Shown here piece after piece: positions 1 through 10,248 of a stretch of DNA of 64,000 nt (position 1 is its first letter; each line of letters opens with the position of its first letter). The notes below the pieces were generated by a model. It searched no databases. It saw only the letters and a program-made list of their open reading frames with translations, and was not told the origin of the DNA. A program made the translations under genes and the position numbers. The DNA comes from Tatumella sp. JGM91. Its GTDB lineage: Bacteria > Pseudomonadota > Gammaproteobacteria > Enterobacterales > Enterobacteriaceae. Location of the stretch: the NCBI RefSeq assembly GCF_018257575.1, contig NZ_JAERJP010000017.1:1-64000 (forward strand), written 5' to 3'.

Positions 1-72
1 GCATATGGATACCGGGATAATGACTACTTCTTCCTGAAGATAAAAGCAGCGTTCCCCGGTAAAACGCGATGA
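1..72 (+). pseudogene. C-terminal end of a probable transposase, cut by the window edge
   Basis: Frame 1 is open from the window edge to a TGA at 70-72 and encodes 23 residues beginning AYGYRDNDYFFLKIKAAFPG. The pattern of an aromatic-Gly-aromatic-Arg stretch, then DYF and a basic/hydrophobic helix just before the stop, resembles the C-terminal tail of DDE transposases of the ISL3 (IS204/IS1001) type. This is recognised from memory of the family only, on a very short stretch. Whether the element is complete to the left cannot be seen. In E. coli the neighbour of thiI on this side is yajL, so a transposase here would mark a lineage-specific insertion. It could also be the tail of an unrelated protein. 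Confidence 0.4.
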
Positions 73-80
73 ACCAATAA

Positions 81-116
81 AAAGCCCGCGGCAGTGAACT
101 GGCGCGGGCTTTTTTA
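81..116. terminator. Bidirectional intrinsic terminator
   Basis: The arms AGCCCGCG (83-90) and CGCGGGCT (103-110) are perfectly complementary. A T-run follows on the + strand and an A-run precedes it, giving T on the - strand. It sits between the left-edge ORF and thiI, which converge, and can serve both. Confidence 0.8.
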
Positions 117-129
117 GCACAACATACGG

Positions 130-1578
130 TTAAGGACGATAAACTTTCACATTGGTGTAGCCTTGCTCGTGCAGGTACAGGGCCTGCAAACGGCTCATCA
201 CTCCGCGTTCACAATACAATAACCAGGTCCGGCTCTGGTCAAGTCCCGCGAACTGACTGCTCAGCTTATAGAACGGCAGTGACTGAATATCAACATTTCC
301 GACACGCAGAGGCCGGTCCTCCTGCTCATCGATGGAACGGATATCCAGAATACTGTCATTCCCGGCAAAGGATGCTACTGTCTCGACCTCAGCCACTTCA
401 TCGGCGGTCTGCTCTGCAATTTCCCGGATATCGAGGTTGCTGGCTTCCTGCACCACCTTATCAAGGATACTGAAGTCAAACTTCTCCTCTTCGGCAAGAA
501 TTTTGCTCTTGATGGCTTTGACCGTCGGGCTTTTGGAAATCACACCGCAGTATTCCGGCATAGTGCGGGCAAAGTCTTCAGTACCGATCTCTCGGGACAG
601 ATTGATAATATGTTCTTTGTCATGGGAAATCAGTGGCCGCAGGATCAGCGTATCACTGGCATTATCGATCAGACGTAAATTAGTCAGGGTCTGGCTGGAG
701 ACCTGGCCAATGGCTTCACCGGTCACCAGCGCCTGGACACCATAGCGCTCTGCCACCATAGAGGCCGCACGTACCATCATCCGCTTCAGTACCACCCCCA
801 TCTGACCGTCATCAACGTTTTCGAGGATTTCACCGACTACCGGCTCAAAATCGATCGCCACAAAGCGCACACGGTGCGAGCGCCCAAAACGGTTCCACAG
901 ATAGTGTGCGACCTGACGTACGCCAATCTCGTGGGCTGCTCCTCCGAGGTTAAAGAAGCAGTAATGTACACGGCAGCCACGGCGCATCAGCATATAGCTG
1001 GAAACCCCGGAATCAAACCCGCCGGAAATCAGGGATAATACGTCTTCCTGGGTACCGATAGGGAAGCCACCGATACCTTCATAACGCTCAGTAATCAGTA
1101 ACAGACGGTCATCTTCAATTTCCAGATGAACGGTCACCTGCGGATGGGTCAGTTTCACGGAAGCAGAGGCAATATTCTGGTTCAGACCGCCACCGACATA
1201 ACGTTCCACGTCCTGGGAACTGAAATCGTGTTTACCGCGACGCTTTACGCGCACACAGAATGTTTTCCCTTGCAGGCTGTCACCGTATAAAGCGAGAGTC
1301 TGCTCAAAGATATTATGGACATCCGTATAGGTCTGTTCTTCAACCGCCAGAACATGATGGATTCCGGGGATACGGGTCAGTTCTTCGGCGATAACCGGTT
1401 TCAGATCTTCCCGCTTAGAGCGGACAACAATATGGTCCCAGTGACGAACGATTTTAATTTCTTCGTCGATGGTTTTCAGGATATTGCGAATATTTCCGTT
1501 AAGAATTTTAATAAAACGCAGTCGTACGGACTGACTCTTAATCGTAATTTCCGGAAACAGTTTTATGATAAACTTCAT
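130..1578 (-). CDS. thiI: tRNA 4-thiouridine synthase / thiamine sulfurtransferase ThiI
   Basis: ThiI adenylates uridine 8 of tRNA and transfers persulfide sulfur to it; in enteric bacteria it also passes sulfur to ThiS for thiazole synthesis. The 482 residues equal the E. coli length. The order is an N-terminal ferredoxin-like/THUMP region (to about 165), a PP-loop ATPase with SGGFDSG near residue 185, a conserved Cys in PEYCGV near 344, and a C-terminal rhodanese domain with the active Cys in LLYCERG near 456. The presence of the rhodanese extension supports the dual role. It is transcribed divergently from xseB across a 235-bp spacer. Confidence 0.97.
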   Translation of the reverse strand: MKFIIKLFPEITIKSQSVRLRFIKILNGNIRNILKTIDEEIKIVRHWDHIVVRSKREDLKPVIAEELTRIPGIHHVLAVEEQTYTDVHNIFEQTLALYGDSLQGKTFCVRVKRRGKHDFSSQDVERYVGGGLNQNIASASVKLTHPQVTVHLEIEDDRLLLITERYEGIGGFPIGTQEDVLSLISGGFDSGVSSYMLMRRGCRVHYCFFNLGGAAHEIGVRQVAHYLWNRFGRSHRVRFVAIDFEPVVGEILENVDDGQMGVVLKRMMVRAASMVAERYGVQALVTGEAIGQVSSQTLTNLRLIDNASDTLILRPLISHDKEHIINLSREIGTEDFARTMPEYCGVISKSPTVKAIKSKILAEEEKFDFSILDKVVQEASNLDIREIAEQTADEVAEVETVASFAGNDSILDIRSIDEQEDRPLRVGNVDIQSLPFYKLSSQFAGLDQSRTWLLYCERGVMSRLQALYLHEQGYTNVKVYRP

Positions 1579-1813
1579 GGCGGCACAGGCTTATTCTGGG
1601 AAATAAGTGTTAATAAATACACACTTAACTGTTAAAATCAGGGTACTGCGGGCGGCAATTTCTTGTCCCGCGTCCAGGATGCACAAGTATATCACCTTTG
1701 TTAAGAGTCTGCTTCTGCTACCTCCGTCACATTGATCATTTTGCTAATCGTTCATGGTCAGCTACCATAAGCGACCACAAATGATTAAATAACTCATTGA
1801 GCCGGTACTGACT

Positions 1814-2056
1814 ATGCCAAAAAAAACCGAACCCTCTGTCAGCTTTGAAAGCGCTTTACAGGAACTGGAAACTATCGTCCGGCGTCTGGAGACGGGGGAA
1901 TTACCGTTAGAAGAAGCCCTGAATGAATTCGAAAAAGGGGTTAAACTGGCAAAAACCGGTCAGCAAACGTTACAAAAAGCCGAGCAACGGGTACAAATCC
2001 TGCTCAAACCGGATAATGACGCTGAGTTAACTGCTTTTAGCCCGGAAAAGAATTAA
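1814..2056 (+). CDS. xseB: Exodeoxyribonuclease VII small subunit XseB
   Basis: This 80-residue protein is the small subunit of exonuclease VII, which degrades single-stranded DNA from both ends; several XseB chains bind each XseA. The sequence is a helical hairpin with the family pattern [26 protein letters not shown]. Its TAA shares its last base with the ATG of ispA (position 2056), so the two are translationally coupled. It is the first gene of xseB-ispA-dxs, the same order as in E. coli. xseA lies elsewhere. Confidence 0.95.
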   Translation: MPKKTEPSVSFESALQELETIVRRLETGELPLEEALNEFEKGVKLAKTGQQTLQKAEQRVQILLKPDNDAELTAFSPEKN

Positions 2057-2955
2057 TGGATTTTTCGACCTTACTCACCACCTGCCGTCAGCGGGTAGAT
2101 AATGCATTAACAATACTACTGCGTGACCTGCCTTTTCAGAGTTCTCCTCTGGCAGAGGCAATGCAATACGGCGTATTGTTAGGCGGCAAACGGATGCGTC
2201 CGTTTCTGGTCTATGCCACCGGCGAAATGCTGGGAACACCGCCACAGGCGCTGGATATTCCGGCGGCGGCCATTGAATGTATTCATGCCTATTCATTGAT
2301 CCATGATGACTTACCGGCAATGGATGACGATGCATTGCGCCGGGGTAAACCCACCTGCCATATCGCATTCGGTGAAGATACAGCAATACTCGCCGGTGAT
2401 GCCCTGCAAACTGTCGCCTTTACGGCACTGGCTGACAAGCCAATGCCGGGTGTTTCAGACCAGTCACGGCTGGCAATGATTTCTGAACTGGCTGCCGCCA
2501 GTGGTGCCGGCGGGATGTGTGGTGGTCAGGCACTGGATTTGGCCGCCGAAGGTCAGTCCGTTTCTTTAGAGGCGCTGGAAACTATCCACCGCCATAAAAC
2601 CGGCGCATTGATCCGCGCCGCCGTCCGGCTCGGGGCTTTATCTGCCGGTGAACGCGGCAGAGCCCTGCTGCCGGACCTCGACTGTTACGCCAATGCCATC
2701 GGCCTTGCCTTTCAGGTGCAGGATGACATTCTGGATGTTGTCGGCGATACAGACGTTATCGGTAAACGCCAGGGCGCTGATCTGGCGCTGGGAAAAAGCA
2801 CGTATCCGGCATTACTGGGGCTGGACGGTGCGCGGGCGAAAGCCCGGCTTTTACACCAGGAAGCCATAGAAGCGTTGGATCGACTCGCCGCACAATCTTT
2901 AGATACGGCCTTATTAAGGGCCCTGGCGGGTTATATAATTGAACGTGATAAATAA
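2056..2955 (+). CDS. ispA: Farnesyl diphosphate synthase IspA
   Basis: IspA condenses dimethylallyl diphosphate with two isopentenyl diphosphates to give farnesyl diphosphate, the precursor of undecaprenyl phosphate and quinone side chains. The 299 residues match the E. coli size. The first Asp-rich motif reads [10 protein letters not shown] near residue 83 and the second DDILD near 225; GGKRMRP near 53 binds isopentenyl diphosphate. The start overlaps the xseB stop by one base, and dxs begins 19 bases after its stop, so the three isoprenoid/nuclease genes form one operon. Confidence 0.96.
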   Translation: MDFSTLLTTCRQRVDNALTILLRDLPFQSSPLAEAMQYGVLLGGKRMRPFLVYATGEMLGTPPQALDIPAAAIECIHAYSLIHDDLPAMDDDALRRGKPTCHIAFGEDTAILAGDALQTVAFTALADKPMPGVSDQSRLAMISELAAASGAGGMCGGQALDLAAEGQSVSLEALETIHRHKTGALIRAAVRLGALSAGERGRALLPDLDCYANAIGLAFQVQDDILDVVGDTDVIGKRQGADLALGKSTYPALLGLDGARAKARLLHQEAIEALDRLAAQSLDTALLRALAGYIIERDK

Positions 2956-2974
2956 CATCTATAATGAGTCACTG

Positions 2975-4840
2975 ATGAGTTTTGATACCACCCAATACCC
3001 GACACTGGCGCTGGCAGGCACAGTGCAGGAATTACGTCTATTGCCAAAAGAGAAACTCCCGGCCCTGTGCAATGAGTTACGCCAGTACCTGCTTGACAGT
3101 GTCAGCCAGTCCAGCGGACATTTTGCCTCAGGCCTGGGGGTCGTGGAACTGACGGTGGCTTTGCATTATGTCTATAACACCCCTTTTGATCACCTGATCT
3201 GGGACGTAGGGCATCAGGCATATCCGCATAAAATTCTGACCGGTCGCCGTGACCGCATCGGGACTATCCGTAAGAAAAATGGCCTGCATCCGTTTCCGTG
3301 GCGTGAAGAAAGTGAGCATGACGTGCTGAGTGTCGGACACTCTTCCACCTCCATCAGTGCCGGGCTGGGAATGGCGGTTGCCGCAGAAAAAGAAGCCGCC
3401 GAGCGCCGTACTGTCTGTGTGATTGGCGATGGAGCCCTGACCGCCGGAATGGCGTTTGAGGCCATGAACCATGCGGGTGATATCAAGCCTGATATGTTAG
3501 TTGTGTTGAACGATAACGACATGTCTATCTCAGAAAATGTCGGCGCACTGAATAACCGTGTCGCACAGATCCTGTCCGGTAAAACTTATTCATGGTTGCG
3601 TGAAAGCGGGAAACGGGTACTGACCGGCCTGCCCCCGATTAAAGAACTGGTAAAACGCACCGAAGAGCACCTGAAAGGGATGGTTTCTCCGGGGACGTTA
3701 TTTGAAGAACTGGGCTTTAACTATATTGGTCCGGTGGACGGGCACGATGTCACAGGACTGGTTAGCGCATTAACCAATATGCGCAGCCTGAAAGGACCAC
3801 AGTTCCTGCATATCATTACTAAAAAAGGCAAAGGCTACGCCCCGGCAGAAGAAGATCCTATTGCATGGCATGCTGTGCCTAAATTTGACCCGGCGAGGGG
3901 GGAGTTACCCAAGAGCAAGGGTGGCACGCCAACCTACTCGCAGGTTTTCGGTGACTGGTTATGCGAAACTGCGGCGACAGACAGTAAGCTGATGGCTGTG
4001 ACTCCGGCGATGCGTGAAGGGTCCGGAATGGTGCGTTTTTCACGGGAATATCCGCGGCAATATTTTGATGTTGCGATTGCTGAACAACATGCGGTGACCT
4101 TTGCTGCCGGTCTGGCTGTGGGTGGATATAAGCCGGTAGTCGCTATCTACTCAACTTTCCTGCAACGTGCTTATGACCAGTTGATCCATGATGTGGTGAT
4201 CCAGAAACTGCCGGTGTTGTTTGCTATCGATCGTGGCGGCATTGTCGGTGCTGACGGTCAGACTCACCAGGGCGCATTTGATATTGCTTTCCTGCGTTGT
4301 ATCCCCGGGCTTTTGATCATGACACCCAGTGATGAGAATGAATGCCGGGATATGCTGCATACGGGCTACCACTATCAGCAGGGGCCGGCCGCGGTCCGTT
4401 ATCCGCGGGGGACTGGTCGCGGGCTGGATAGCCGTGCTGCCGAATTACTGCCGCTGGGTAAAGGGGTGATTAAACGCCAGGGCGAGAAACTGGCTATTCT
4501 TAACTTCGGTACCCTGTTACCGGAAGCAGAAGCCGCAGCAGAGGCCCTGAATGCCACCCTGGTGGATATGCGTTTTGTGAAACCGCTGGATAATGCTCTG
4601 ATCCTGCAAATCGCCGGACAGCATGAAAGTATTGTGACGCTGGAAGAAGGTGCAATCAGTGGCGGTGCTGGCAGTGGAGTGAATGAAGTATTGATGGCTG
4701 CCCGGCGTATGATACCGGTTTTAAATCTGGGTCTGCCGGATAAATTTATTCCTCAGGGAACTCAGGAAGAAATCCGTCAGGATCTGGGCCTGGATGCCGA
4801 AGGCATTCAGTCAGCAATTACTGAGTGGCTGAACCAGTAA
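2975..4840 (+). CDS. dxs: 1-deoxy-D-xylulose-5-phosphate synthase Dxs
   Basis: Dxs condenses pyruvate with glyceraldehyde 3-phosphate, using thiamine diphosphate, in the first step of the MEP pathway. I chose the ATG at 2975 ([15 protein letters not shown]), which gives 621 residues against 620 in E. coli. An in-frame TTG at 2939 lies inside ispA and is unlikely. The thiamine-diphosphate motif [19 protein letters not shown] is near residue 154, and the pyrimidine domain carries [10 protein letters not shown] near 367. ThiL, which makes the cofactor, is encoded nearby. The gene converges on pgpA. Confidence 0.97.
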   Translation: MSFDTTQYPTLALAGTVQELRLLPKEKLPALCNELRQYLLDSVSQSSGHFASGLGVVELTVALHYVYNTPFDHLIWDVGHQAYPHKILTGRRDRIGTIRKKNGLHPFPWREESEHDVLSVGHSSTSISAGLGMAVAAEKEAAERRTVCVIGDGALTAGMAFEAMNHAGDIKPDMLVVLNDNDMSISENVGALNNRVAQILSGKTYSWLRESGKRVLTGLPPIKELVKRTEEHLKGMVSPGTLFEELGFNYIGPVDGHDVTGLVSALTNMRSLKGPQFLHIITKKGKGYAPAEEDPIAWHAVPKFDPARGELPKSKGGTPTYSQVFGDWLCETAATDSKLMAVTPAMREGSGMVRFSREYPRQYFDVAIAEQHAVTFAAGLAVGGYKPVVAIYSTFLQRAYDQLIHDVVIQKLPVLFAIDRGGIVGADGQTHQGAFDIAFLRCIPGLLIMTPSDENECRDMLHTGYHYQQGPAAVRYPRGTGRGLDSRAAELLPLGKGVIKRQGEKLAILNFGTLLPEAEAAAEALNATLVDMRFVKPLDNALILQIAGQHESIVTLEEGAISGGAGSGVNEVLMAARRMIPVLNLGLPDKFIPQGTQEEIRQDLGLDAEGIQSAITEWLNQ

Positions 4841-4852
4841 CCGCCTGATGGC

Positions 4853-4875
4853 GGACAGGGCTGACTGCCCTGTCC
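4853..4875. other. Stable hairpin between convergent dxs and pgpA
   Basis: The arms GGACAGGGC (4853-4861) and GCCCTGTCC (4867-4875) are a perfect 9-bp match around a 5-base loop. Neither side has a clear T-run, so it may protect 3' ends rather than terminate. E. coli has yajO between dxs and pgpA; here there is no such gene. Confidence 0.5.
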
Positions 4876-4905
4876 GTACAGTTTCCGGTACACAAGAGGA
4901 CAGCG

Positions 4906-5424
4906 TCAGACCGGTAACAGCGTCGGAAAATAACGGGCCACGACAAACAGCAGCGCAGCAGAGAGTATCCCCGCCACAATATCATCAATCATAATCCCCA
5001 TCCCGCCACCGACATTTCGGTCAAACCAGCGAATAGGCCAGGGTTTCCACATATCCAGCACCCGGAAAACGACAAAGCCAGCCGCCACCCATTGCCAGTG
5101 ATGATTAGGGATCGCCATCAGGGTGATCCACATCCCGATAAACTCATCCCAGACAATACTGCCATGATCATGGACCCCCATATCCTTCGCGGTACGGTGA
5201 CACAGGTAAACACCCACACAAATCCCGAACAGGACCACCAGATAATAAATATCCTGAGGCAGCAGGATCAGCAAATACCAGAATGGCAGGGCTGCCAGTG
5301 ACCCCGCAGTACCTGGCATGACCGGACTCAGTCCGCTGCCAAAACCGGTAGCCAGCAAGTGCCAGGGATTACTCAGATGAATACGTGAAAGTATTTGTCG
5401 TCTATTTTCTGCCAAAATGATCAT
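4906..5424 (-). CDS. pgpA: Phosphatidylglycerophosphatase A PgpA
   Basis: PgpA removes phosphate from phosphatidylglycerophosphate to give phosphatidylglycerol in the inner membrane. The 172 residues equal the E. coli length. It has several hydrophobic segments and the conserved stretches PGTAGS, ELIG-like DEFIGMW and [12 protein letters not shown]. Its start lies inside the end of thiL (23-base overlap, 5402-5424), so it is translated from the thiL message. Confidence 0.95.
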   Translation of the reverse strand: MIILAENRRQILSRIHLSNPWHLLATGFGSGLSPVMPGTAGSLAALPFWYLLILLPQDIYYLVVLFGICVGVYLCHRTAKDMGVHDHGSIVWDEFIGMWITLMAIPNHHWQWVAAGFVVFRVLDMWKPWPIRWFDRNVGGGMGIMIDDIVAGILSAALLFVVARYFPTLLPV

Positions 5425-6391
5425 ATCCTTTCAGGTCAGCTTTAACCGGCTTGCCCTGTTCCAGCAATACCAGCCCGTCCGCTTCAGGGGCTATCTGCCC
5501 GATACAATGATACCCCGTCCCCAGATGGTCAAGGGCGACGGCCAGTGCACCGCGGTTAACTTCCGGCACGGTGAAGCATAGCTCATAATCTTCTCCGCCA
5601 TTCAGTGCCCAGCGCAAGGCCTGCGGTTTATCAAAACCGTCCAGCAGCGCCGATGAAAGCGGAATAGCATCAATATTCAGCCTGGCACCGACGCGGCTGG
5701 CTCTGAGAATATGACCGAGGTCAGATAACAGGCCGTCAGAAATGTCGACTGCTGATGTTGCCAGGTCACGCAAGGCCTGGCCCTGAAGGATGCGCGGCAC
5801 CGGGCGCAGATGGCGTTTGATCAGGGCTTCATGGATAGCAGGATCGGCTATTTTATGATGGTGTTGTAACAGGGACAGTCCGGCAGCACTGTCTCCCAGG
5901 GTTCCGGTAACAAAAATCCAGTCGCCGGGTTTAGCACCTGAGCGTTTCAGTGCCCGTCCTGTCGGTACCAGCCCATGGATCCCCAGCGTCATGCTCAGCG
6001 GACCTCGGGTGGTATCCCCGCCAATCAGCTGCATATCGTAGTAATCCAGCAGCTCAAATAAGCTGTCACTGAAGGCCTGCAGCCAGTCTTCATCCGCGGA
6101 TGGCAGGGTCAGTGCCAGAGTCAGCCACGCCGGGTCAGCCCCCATCGCCGCCAGATCACTCAGATTAACAGCCAGCGCTTTGTAACCCAGATCTGACGGA
6201 TGAATATCCCGTAAAAAATGTATACCTTCCACCAGAGTATCAGTACTGATAGCAAGTACCTTTTTTTCAGGGACTGCCAGCAAAGCACAGTCATCACCGA
6301 TGCCTTTAACCACATCGCGACGGGAACTGGTGACACGATTAAAATAACGAGCAATGAGCTCAAATTCGCCACAGGACATAAGCGGGTTCAC
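5402..6391 (-). CDS. thiL: Thiamine-monophosphate kinase ThiL
   Basis: ThiL phosphorylates thiamine monophosphate to thiamine diphosphate with ATP. The 329 residues fit the family (325 in E. coli). Seen motifs are [10 protein letters not shown] near residue 25, the magnesium-binding [11 protein letters not shown] near 50, and GGDTTRGP near 122 of the AIR-synthase fold. A strong intrinsic terminator (6413-6441) separates it from nusB upstream, so read-through or a local promoter must feed thiL-pgpA. Confidence 0.96.
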   Translation of the reverse strand: MNPLMSCGEFELIARYFNRVTSSRRDVVKGIGDDCALLAVPEKKVLAISTDTLVEGIHFLRDIHPSDLGYKALAVNLSDLAAMGADPAWLTLALTLPSADEDWLQAFSDSLFELLDYYDMQLIGGDTTRGPLSMTLGIHGLVPTGRALKRSGAKPGDWIFVTGTLGDSAAGLSLLQHHHKIADPAIHEALIKRHLRPVPRILQGQALRDLATSAVDISDGLLSDLGHILRASRVGARLNIDAIPLSSALLDGFDKPQALRWALNGGEDYELCFTVPEVNRGALAVALDHLGTGYHCIGQIAPEADGLVLLEQGKPVKADLKGYDHFGRK

Positions 6392-6412
6392 TCAGCAGGT
6401 AAGTTAAAAACA

Positions 6413-6441
6413 GGTATAAAAAAGGCCGGAGAACCGGCCTT
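6413..6441 (-). terminator. Intrinsic terminator between nusB and thiL
   Basis: On the - strand AAGGCCGG, loop TTCT and CCGGCCTT (6422-6441) are followed by a T-run (6415-6421). The hairpin lies inside a set of co-directional genes that is usually treated as one operon, so it probably reduces thiL-pgpA expression relative to nusB and ribE. Confidence 0.8.
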
Positions 6442-6448
6442 AAGATCG

Positions 6449-6868
6449 TTACTTGCGATTAGGACGAATTTGTGGCGCTGCTTTATCCAGAACACCATTT
6501 ACAAATTTGTGGCTGTCTTCCGCACCGAACACTTTCGCCAGTTCAATAGCCTCATTGATAGCAACTTTATAAGGCACATCCGAGCGTTTGCTTAACTCAT
6601 AGAGCGCGATACGCAGGGCCGCTTTTTCCACCTGCCCCAGCTCGTCAAGACGACGGGACAGATAAGGTTTCATCAAATCATCAAGATAGGCGCTGTTGGT
6701 CGCGACACCTGCCAGTAATTCACGGAAGTAGTTAACATCAACATCTTTGACGTCCTGTTCCGCCAGAAACTGGTATTCCACATCGGCAATGTCATTGTTG
6801 GATAACTGCCAGGAGTACAGTGCCTGAAGGGCACACTCCCTGGCACGGCGGCGAGCAGCAGGTTTCAC
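6449..6868 (-). CDS. nusB: Transcription antitermination factor NusB
   Basis: NusB binds boxA RNA with NusE (S10) and supports antitermination in rRNA operons. The 139 residues equal the E. coli length. The protein is all-helical, starts with the basic stretch [19 protein letters not shown] and ends with the conserved [16 protein letters not shown]. It follows ribE (16-base gap), the usual ribE-nusB pairing. Confidence 0.96.
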   Translation of the reverse strand: MKPAARRRARECALQALYSWQLSNNDIADVEYQFLAEQDVKDVDVNYFRELLAGVATNSAYLDDLMKPYLSRRLDELGQVEKAALRIALYELSKRSDVPYKVAINEAIELAKVFGAEDSHKFVNGVLDKAAPQIRPNRK

Positions 6869-6884
6869 AAAATTCCCCTTAAAA

Positions 6885-7355
6885 TCAGGCGTTAATAGCT
6901 TTTAATACATTAATCATTTCAAGTGCGGTCAGTGCCGCTTCGGCACCTTTATTACCCGCTTTAGTACCAGCACGCTCAATAGCCTGCTCGATATTTTCGG
7001 TTGTTAATACTCCGAATGCCACCGGAATATCACTGTTCATTGCCACACTGGCGATACCTGAACTGGCTTCACCGGCGACAAATTCAAAGTGAGCCGTACC
7101 ACCACGGATTACCGTTCCCAGTGCGATCACCGCATCATATTTGCCGGTTTTACTCAGCGCACGGGCTGCCAGTGGTAATTCATAAGCGCCCGGAACCCAG
7201 ACCACAGTAATGTTATCAGCCTTCACCTGACCAATACGTTTCAGCGCATCAATCGCACCTTCCAGCAGGCTGTCATTAATAAAGTTATTAAAACGGGCAA
7301 TCACAATGGCAATATTTGCGTCGGGTGTTGCTACTGCAGCTTCAATAATTTTCAT
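6885..7355 (-). CDS. ribE: 6,7-dimethyl-8-ribityllumazine synthase RibE (RibH)
   Basis: This enzyme joins 5-amino-6-ribitylaminouracil with dihydroxybutanone phosphate, the penultimate riboflavin step, and assembles as an icosahedral shell. The 156 residues equal the E. coli length. Seen motifs are ARFNNFIND near residue 21, WVPGAYELP near 53, and [18 protein letters not shown] near 79, which carries the catalytic His. It lies between ribD and nusB with a 93-base gap on the ribD side. I see no FMN riboswitch at this operon. Confidence 0.96.
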   Translation of the reverse strand: MKIIEAAVATPDANIAIVIARFNNFINDSLLEGAIDALKRIGQVKADNITVVWVPGAYELPLAARALSKTGKYDAVIALGTVIRGGTAHFEFVAGEASSGIASVAMNSDIPVAFGVLTTENIEQAIERAGTKAGNKGAEAALTALEMINVLKAINA

Positions 7356-7448
7356 AGGTTTCCTTTCAGGTATTAGTTGGGTCGCCCGGCAAGGGGGGCG
7401 AATTTTAGCATACTCTTTAGCGCTCTGCTCTCGCTTTTGCGCAAACTC

Positions 7449-8552
7449 TTAATCAGGACGTAAAATAACCCGCAAATCAGGGCCAATACGGCGCACATCT
7501 TCAAAACGGAAGGCCGGCGCATCCTTTAACGCGGTCATGCCGGGTAAAGCACACAGCCCTCTGGCCTCATTCCCCAACAGCTTCGGGGCAAGATAAACAA
7601 TCACTTCATCTACCAGCCCGGCACGCAGCAATGCTCCGGCCAGGGTCGGCCCGGCTTCAGTCCAGACACTGTTTATCTGTTGTTGTCCCAGCAGCATCAT
7701 CATTGCTACCAGGTCGGTGCCCCCCTGGTGCTGAGGCACAACAAACTGTCGCACGTCCTCAGGCCATTCTCCGGCAGGTTGTGAGCGCATCAGCCAGCTT
7801 TCCCCCGGCTGAGAAAATACCTGTAATGCCGGAGATAACTGCTGCTGACGGTCAATAATCACCCGGACTGGCTGACGAATATCCCGGCTATCGCCCATCA
7901 GAGCCAGACTGTCACTGTCCAGTTGCTGAGCCCGGACGGTCAGTGCCGGGTCATCGGCAATCACTGTGGCACTGGTGCTGAGGATCGCATGGCTGGCAGC
8001 ACGGAAACGCTGTACATCACGACGGGATTCCGCAGACGTAATCCACTGGCTTTCGCCACTGGCCATCGCCGTGCGTCCGTCCAGAGAGGCGCCTAATTTC
8101 AGTTGCAGCCAGGGAAAACCGGTACGCATCCGTTTCAGAAAGCCGCGATTAATGTCCTCTGCCGCCTGTGACATGACGCCATGGCGGACCTCAACCCCCG
8201 CCTGCTGTAAGCGGTACAACCCACGGCCAGCGACCTGAGGATTCGGATCCTGCATAGCGGCAACGACCCGCGAGACCCCGGCAGCAATCAGGGCATCACA
8301 GCACGGCGGCGTACGGCCAAAATGGCTGCAGGGCTCCAGGGTCACATAGGCGGTTGCCCCTTTTGCCTGTTCGCCGGCGGCACGCAGAGCGTGCACTTCC
8401 GCATGAGGACCACCGGCACGCTGGTGCCAGCCCTCTCCCACGACCTTACCTTCACGGACAATCACACAACCTACATTCGGGTTAGGTGCGGTGGTGAAAC
8501 GTCCCCGGCTGGCCAGCTCAAGGGCCCGGGCCATATATTTTTCATCAGACAT
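7449..8552 (-). CDS. ribD: Bifunctional riboflavin deaminase/reductase RibD
   Basis: RibD deaminates and then reduces the pyrimidine intermediate made from GTP in riboflavin synthesis. I chose the ATG at 8552 (MSDEKYMARALELA), which gives 367 residues as in E. coli and lies 4 bases after the nrdR stop; an upstream extension would run into nrdR. The deaminase zinc site is HAEVHA near residue 50 plus PCSHFGRTPPCC near 74, and the reductase domain starts near 145 (KLGASLDGRTA). It is coupled to nrdR. Confidence 0.96.
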   Translation of the reverse strand: MSDEKYMARALELASRGRFTTAPNPNVGCVIVREGKVVGEGWHQRAGGPHAEVHALRAAGEQAKGATAYVTLEPCSHFGRTPPCCDALIAAGVSRVVAAMQDPNPQVAGRGLYRLQQAGVEVRHGVMSQAAEDINRGFLKRMRTGFPWLQLKLGASLDGRTAMASGESQWITSAESRRDVQRFRAASHAILSTSATVIADDPALTVRAQQLDSDSLALMGDSRDIRQPVRVIIDRQQQLSPALQVFSQPGESWLMRSQPAGEWPEDVRQFVVPQHQGGTDLVAMMMLLGQQQINSVWTEAGPTLAGALLRAGLVDEVIVYLAPKLLGNEARGLCALPGMTALKDAPAFRFEDVRRIGPDLRVILRPD

Positions 8553-8556
8553 GCTG

Positions 8557-9006
8557 TCAGTCCTGTAGTCTGGCAATCTCTTCACCAAATTCACGAATAT
8601 CTTCAAAACTGCGATATACAGAAGCAAAACGAATATACGCGACTTTATCCAGCATTTTTAATTCATCCATGACCAGGTTACCCAGCATCTTACTGGGTAC
8701 CTCACGTTCGCCGGTTGCCCGTAAATGAGCTTTGATCCGGTGAACTGCACTGTCCAAATCATCAGCACTGACCGGCCGTTTTTCCAGCGCCTTCATCATG
8801 CCGCGCAACAGTTTTTCTTCATCAAAAGGTTCGCGGACATCATCACTTTTTACAATTCTGGGCATCACCAGTTCAGCCACTTCAAAAGTGGTAAAACGTT
8901 CGTGACAAACCAGACACTGGCGGCGACGCCGGACAGATGATCCTTCGCTGACCAGACGTGAGTCTATAACTTTGGTGTCCACTGCGGCACAAAACGGACA
9001 ATGCAT
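8557..9006 (-). CDS. nrdR: Transcriptional repressor NrdR
   Basis: NrdR represses ribonucleotide reductase genes, sensing ATP/dATP through an ATP-cone. The 149 residues equal the E. coli length. An N-terminal zinc ribbon (CPFC near residue 3, CLVC near 31) with an RRRRQC DNA-binding stretch is followed by the ATP-cone from about residue 49. It heads nrdR-ribD-ribE-nusB. It is divergent from kbp; in E. coli its neighbour is yajI. Confidence 0.96.
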   Translation of the reverse strand: MHCPFCAAVDTKVIDSRLVSEGSSVRRRRQCLVCHERFTTFEVAELVMPRIVKSDDVREPFDEEKLLRGMMKALEKRPVSADDLDSAVHRIKAHLRATGEREVPSKMLGNLVMDELKMLDKVAYIRFASVYRSFEDIREFGEEIARLQD

Positions 9007-9190
9007 GGCATATTCCCGGAGACTGATATTGAATAGCGCTAGTGTAACGCGAAGTCAGGGTTAACTAAATGTATTCAGCGACTGTAATATTGTTTTTGGC
9101 TAATCATCTTATTGTTACTTATAACCATAAGTCGCTATGCTTAACGAGTAGCAGCCCGATTTTACAGACCGTGAAACCTGAGGAGGAATG

Positions 9191-9625
9191 ATGGGATTAT
9201 TTAGTTTTGTTAAAGAAGCAGGCGAGAAACTATGGGATGCAGTCTCTGCAGATGCAGGGACTAAAATCCAGGATCACCTGACTAAACTGGGAATACCGGA
9301 CAGCGACAAAGTAAAAGTGACCGTAAACGACGGCACAGCCACTGTTTCCGGCGACGGCCTGAGCCAGGAGCTGAAAGAAAAAATTCTGGTTGCGGTGGGT
9401 AATGTTGCGGGTATCACCCATGTTGATGACAAAATCAGCAGCAGCGATACGGAAACTGCACCGGAGTTTTATACGGTCAAATCCGGCGATACTCTGAGTG
9501 CAATTGCCAGGCACTGTTACGGGGATGCCGGTAAATATAACAAAATCTTTGACGCGAATAAGCCAATGCTCTCCAGCCCGGACAAAATCTACCCCGGCCA
9601 GGCACTGCGTATTCCCCGCGATTAA
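9191..9625 (+). CDS. kbp: Potassium-binding BON/LysM protein Kbp (YgaU)
   Basis: Kbp is a small cytoplasmic K+-binding protein that E. coli needs for normal growth at high K+. It starts [18 protein letters not shown] as in E. coli, followed by a BON domain (about 25-85) and a C-terminal LysM domain ([14 protein letters not shown] to the end). AGGAGG at 9181-9186 fits the ATG at 9191 better than the one at 9188, which it almost touches; this gives 144 residues. In E. coli kbp lies near the gab genes, far from nrdR. Here it is inserted between nrdR and yajI and runs into yajI after about 6 bases. Confidence 0.92.
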   Translation: MGLFSFVKEAGEKLWDAVSADAGTKIQDHLTKLGIPDSDKVKVTVNDGTATVSGDGLSQELKEKILVAVGNVAGITHVDDKISSSDTETAPEFYTVKSGDTLSAIARHCYGDAGKYNKIFDANKPMLSSPDKIYPGQALRIPRD

Positions 9626-9631
9626 CCCCGG

Positions 9632-10177
9632 ATGATGAAAAAAACGCTACCGGGTGTAGTGATGTCCTCACTTCTGCTGGCCGGATGCAGTCATAACGTC
9701 CGTCCGGCAGAGACGCTGGGCACAACGGTCGGACAGCTTAACCAGTCCCTGAGCCATTTGTCTGAGCAATCAGCAGCCCTGGCCTTTCAGCACCGGCTGA
9801 ATGCACAATCGACCCACGGAGCCTGGCTGTTACCGGCCGCCGGCAGCCCGGTAGTGCTGGAAGCTGACAGGGCGAGGTTGTTACTGCAACTGACGTCTGA
9901 CAGTGACAGCAGCCAGCCGGTGCTGCAGGTGAAAAATAGCGGAACGCAGGTATTACCGCCCTTTCAGCTCAGCGCAATCGTGTCGGTAGTCTCTTCGGCA
10001 CAGGACTACCGCACCCCACAGCCACAGAAACAGGCACCGCAGGAATTGTACCAGCCGGAAAGGCTGCCTCCCGGCAGTGAAGTCCGTTTTACTCTGCACG
10101 GGGTAGCACTCCGGTCACAGCAATCTCTGCTGGTCAATGTGCATCAGTTCCGGCCCGATTATCCGCCGGCCCGCTGA
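9632..10177 (+). CDS. yajI: YajI-type lipoprotein (DUF3251)
   Basis: This is a predicted lipoprotein of unknown function. The signal peptide MMKKTLPGVVMSSLLLAGC ends in the lipobox LLAGC with Cys19; the next residue is Ser, so outer-membrane sorting is expected. The mature part has a heptad-like stretch near 30-55 followed by a beta-rich domain ending in NVHQFRPDY. The 181 residues and the position next to nrdR match E. coli YajI (179 residues). Two start codons in tandem (9632, 9635) are equivalent. It is probably cotranscribed with kbp. Confidence 0.82.
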   Translation: MMKKTLPGVVMSSLLLAGCSHNVRPAETLGTTVGQLNQSLSHLSEQSAALAFQHRLNAQSTHGAWLLPAAGSPVVLEADRARLLLQLTSDSDSSQPVLQVKNSGTQVLPPFQLSAIVSVVSSAQDYRTPQPQKQAPQELYQPERLPPGSEVRFTLHGVALRSQQSLLVNVHQFRPDYPPAR

Positions 10178-10248
10178 TTAAAAAAAGCCGCCCGCACAGA
10201 CTACTGCCAATCATTCAACTATCGGTTAAAAAATCCACTGACTGGTAT

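Noticed and set aside
2939-2974. TTG start for dxs twelve codons upstream
   Set aside because: It lies within ispA, lacks a ribosome site, and the ATG at 2975 gives the exact family N-terminus.
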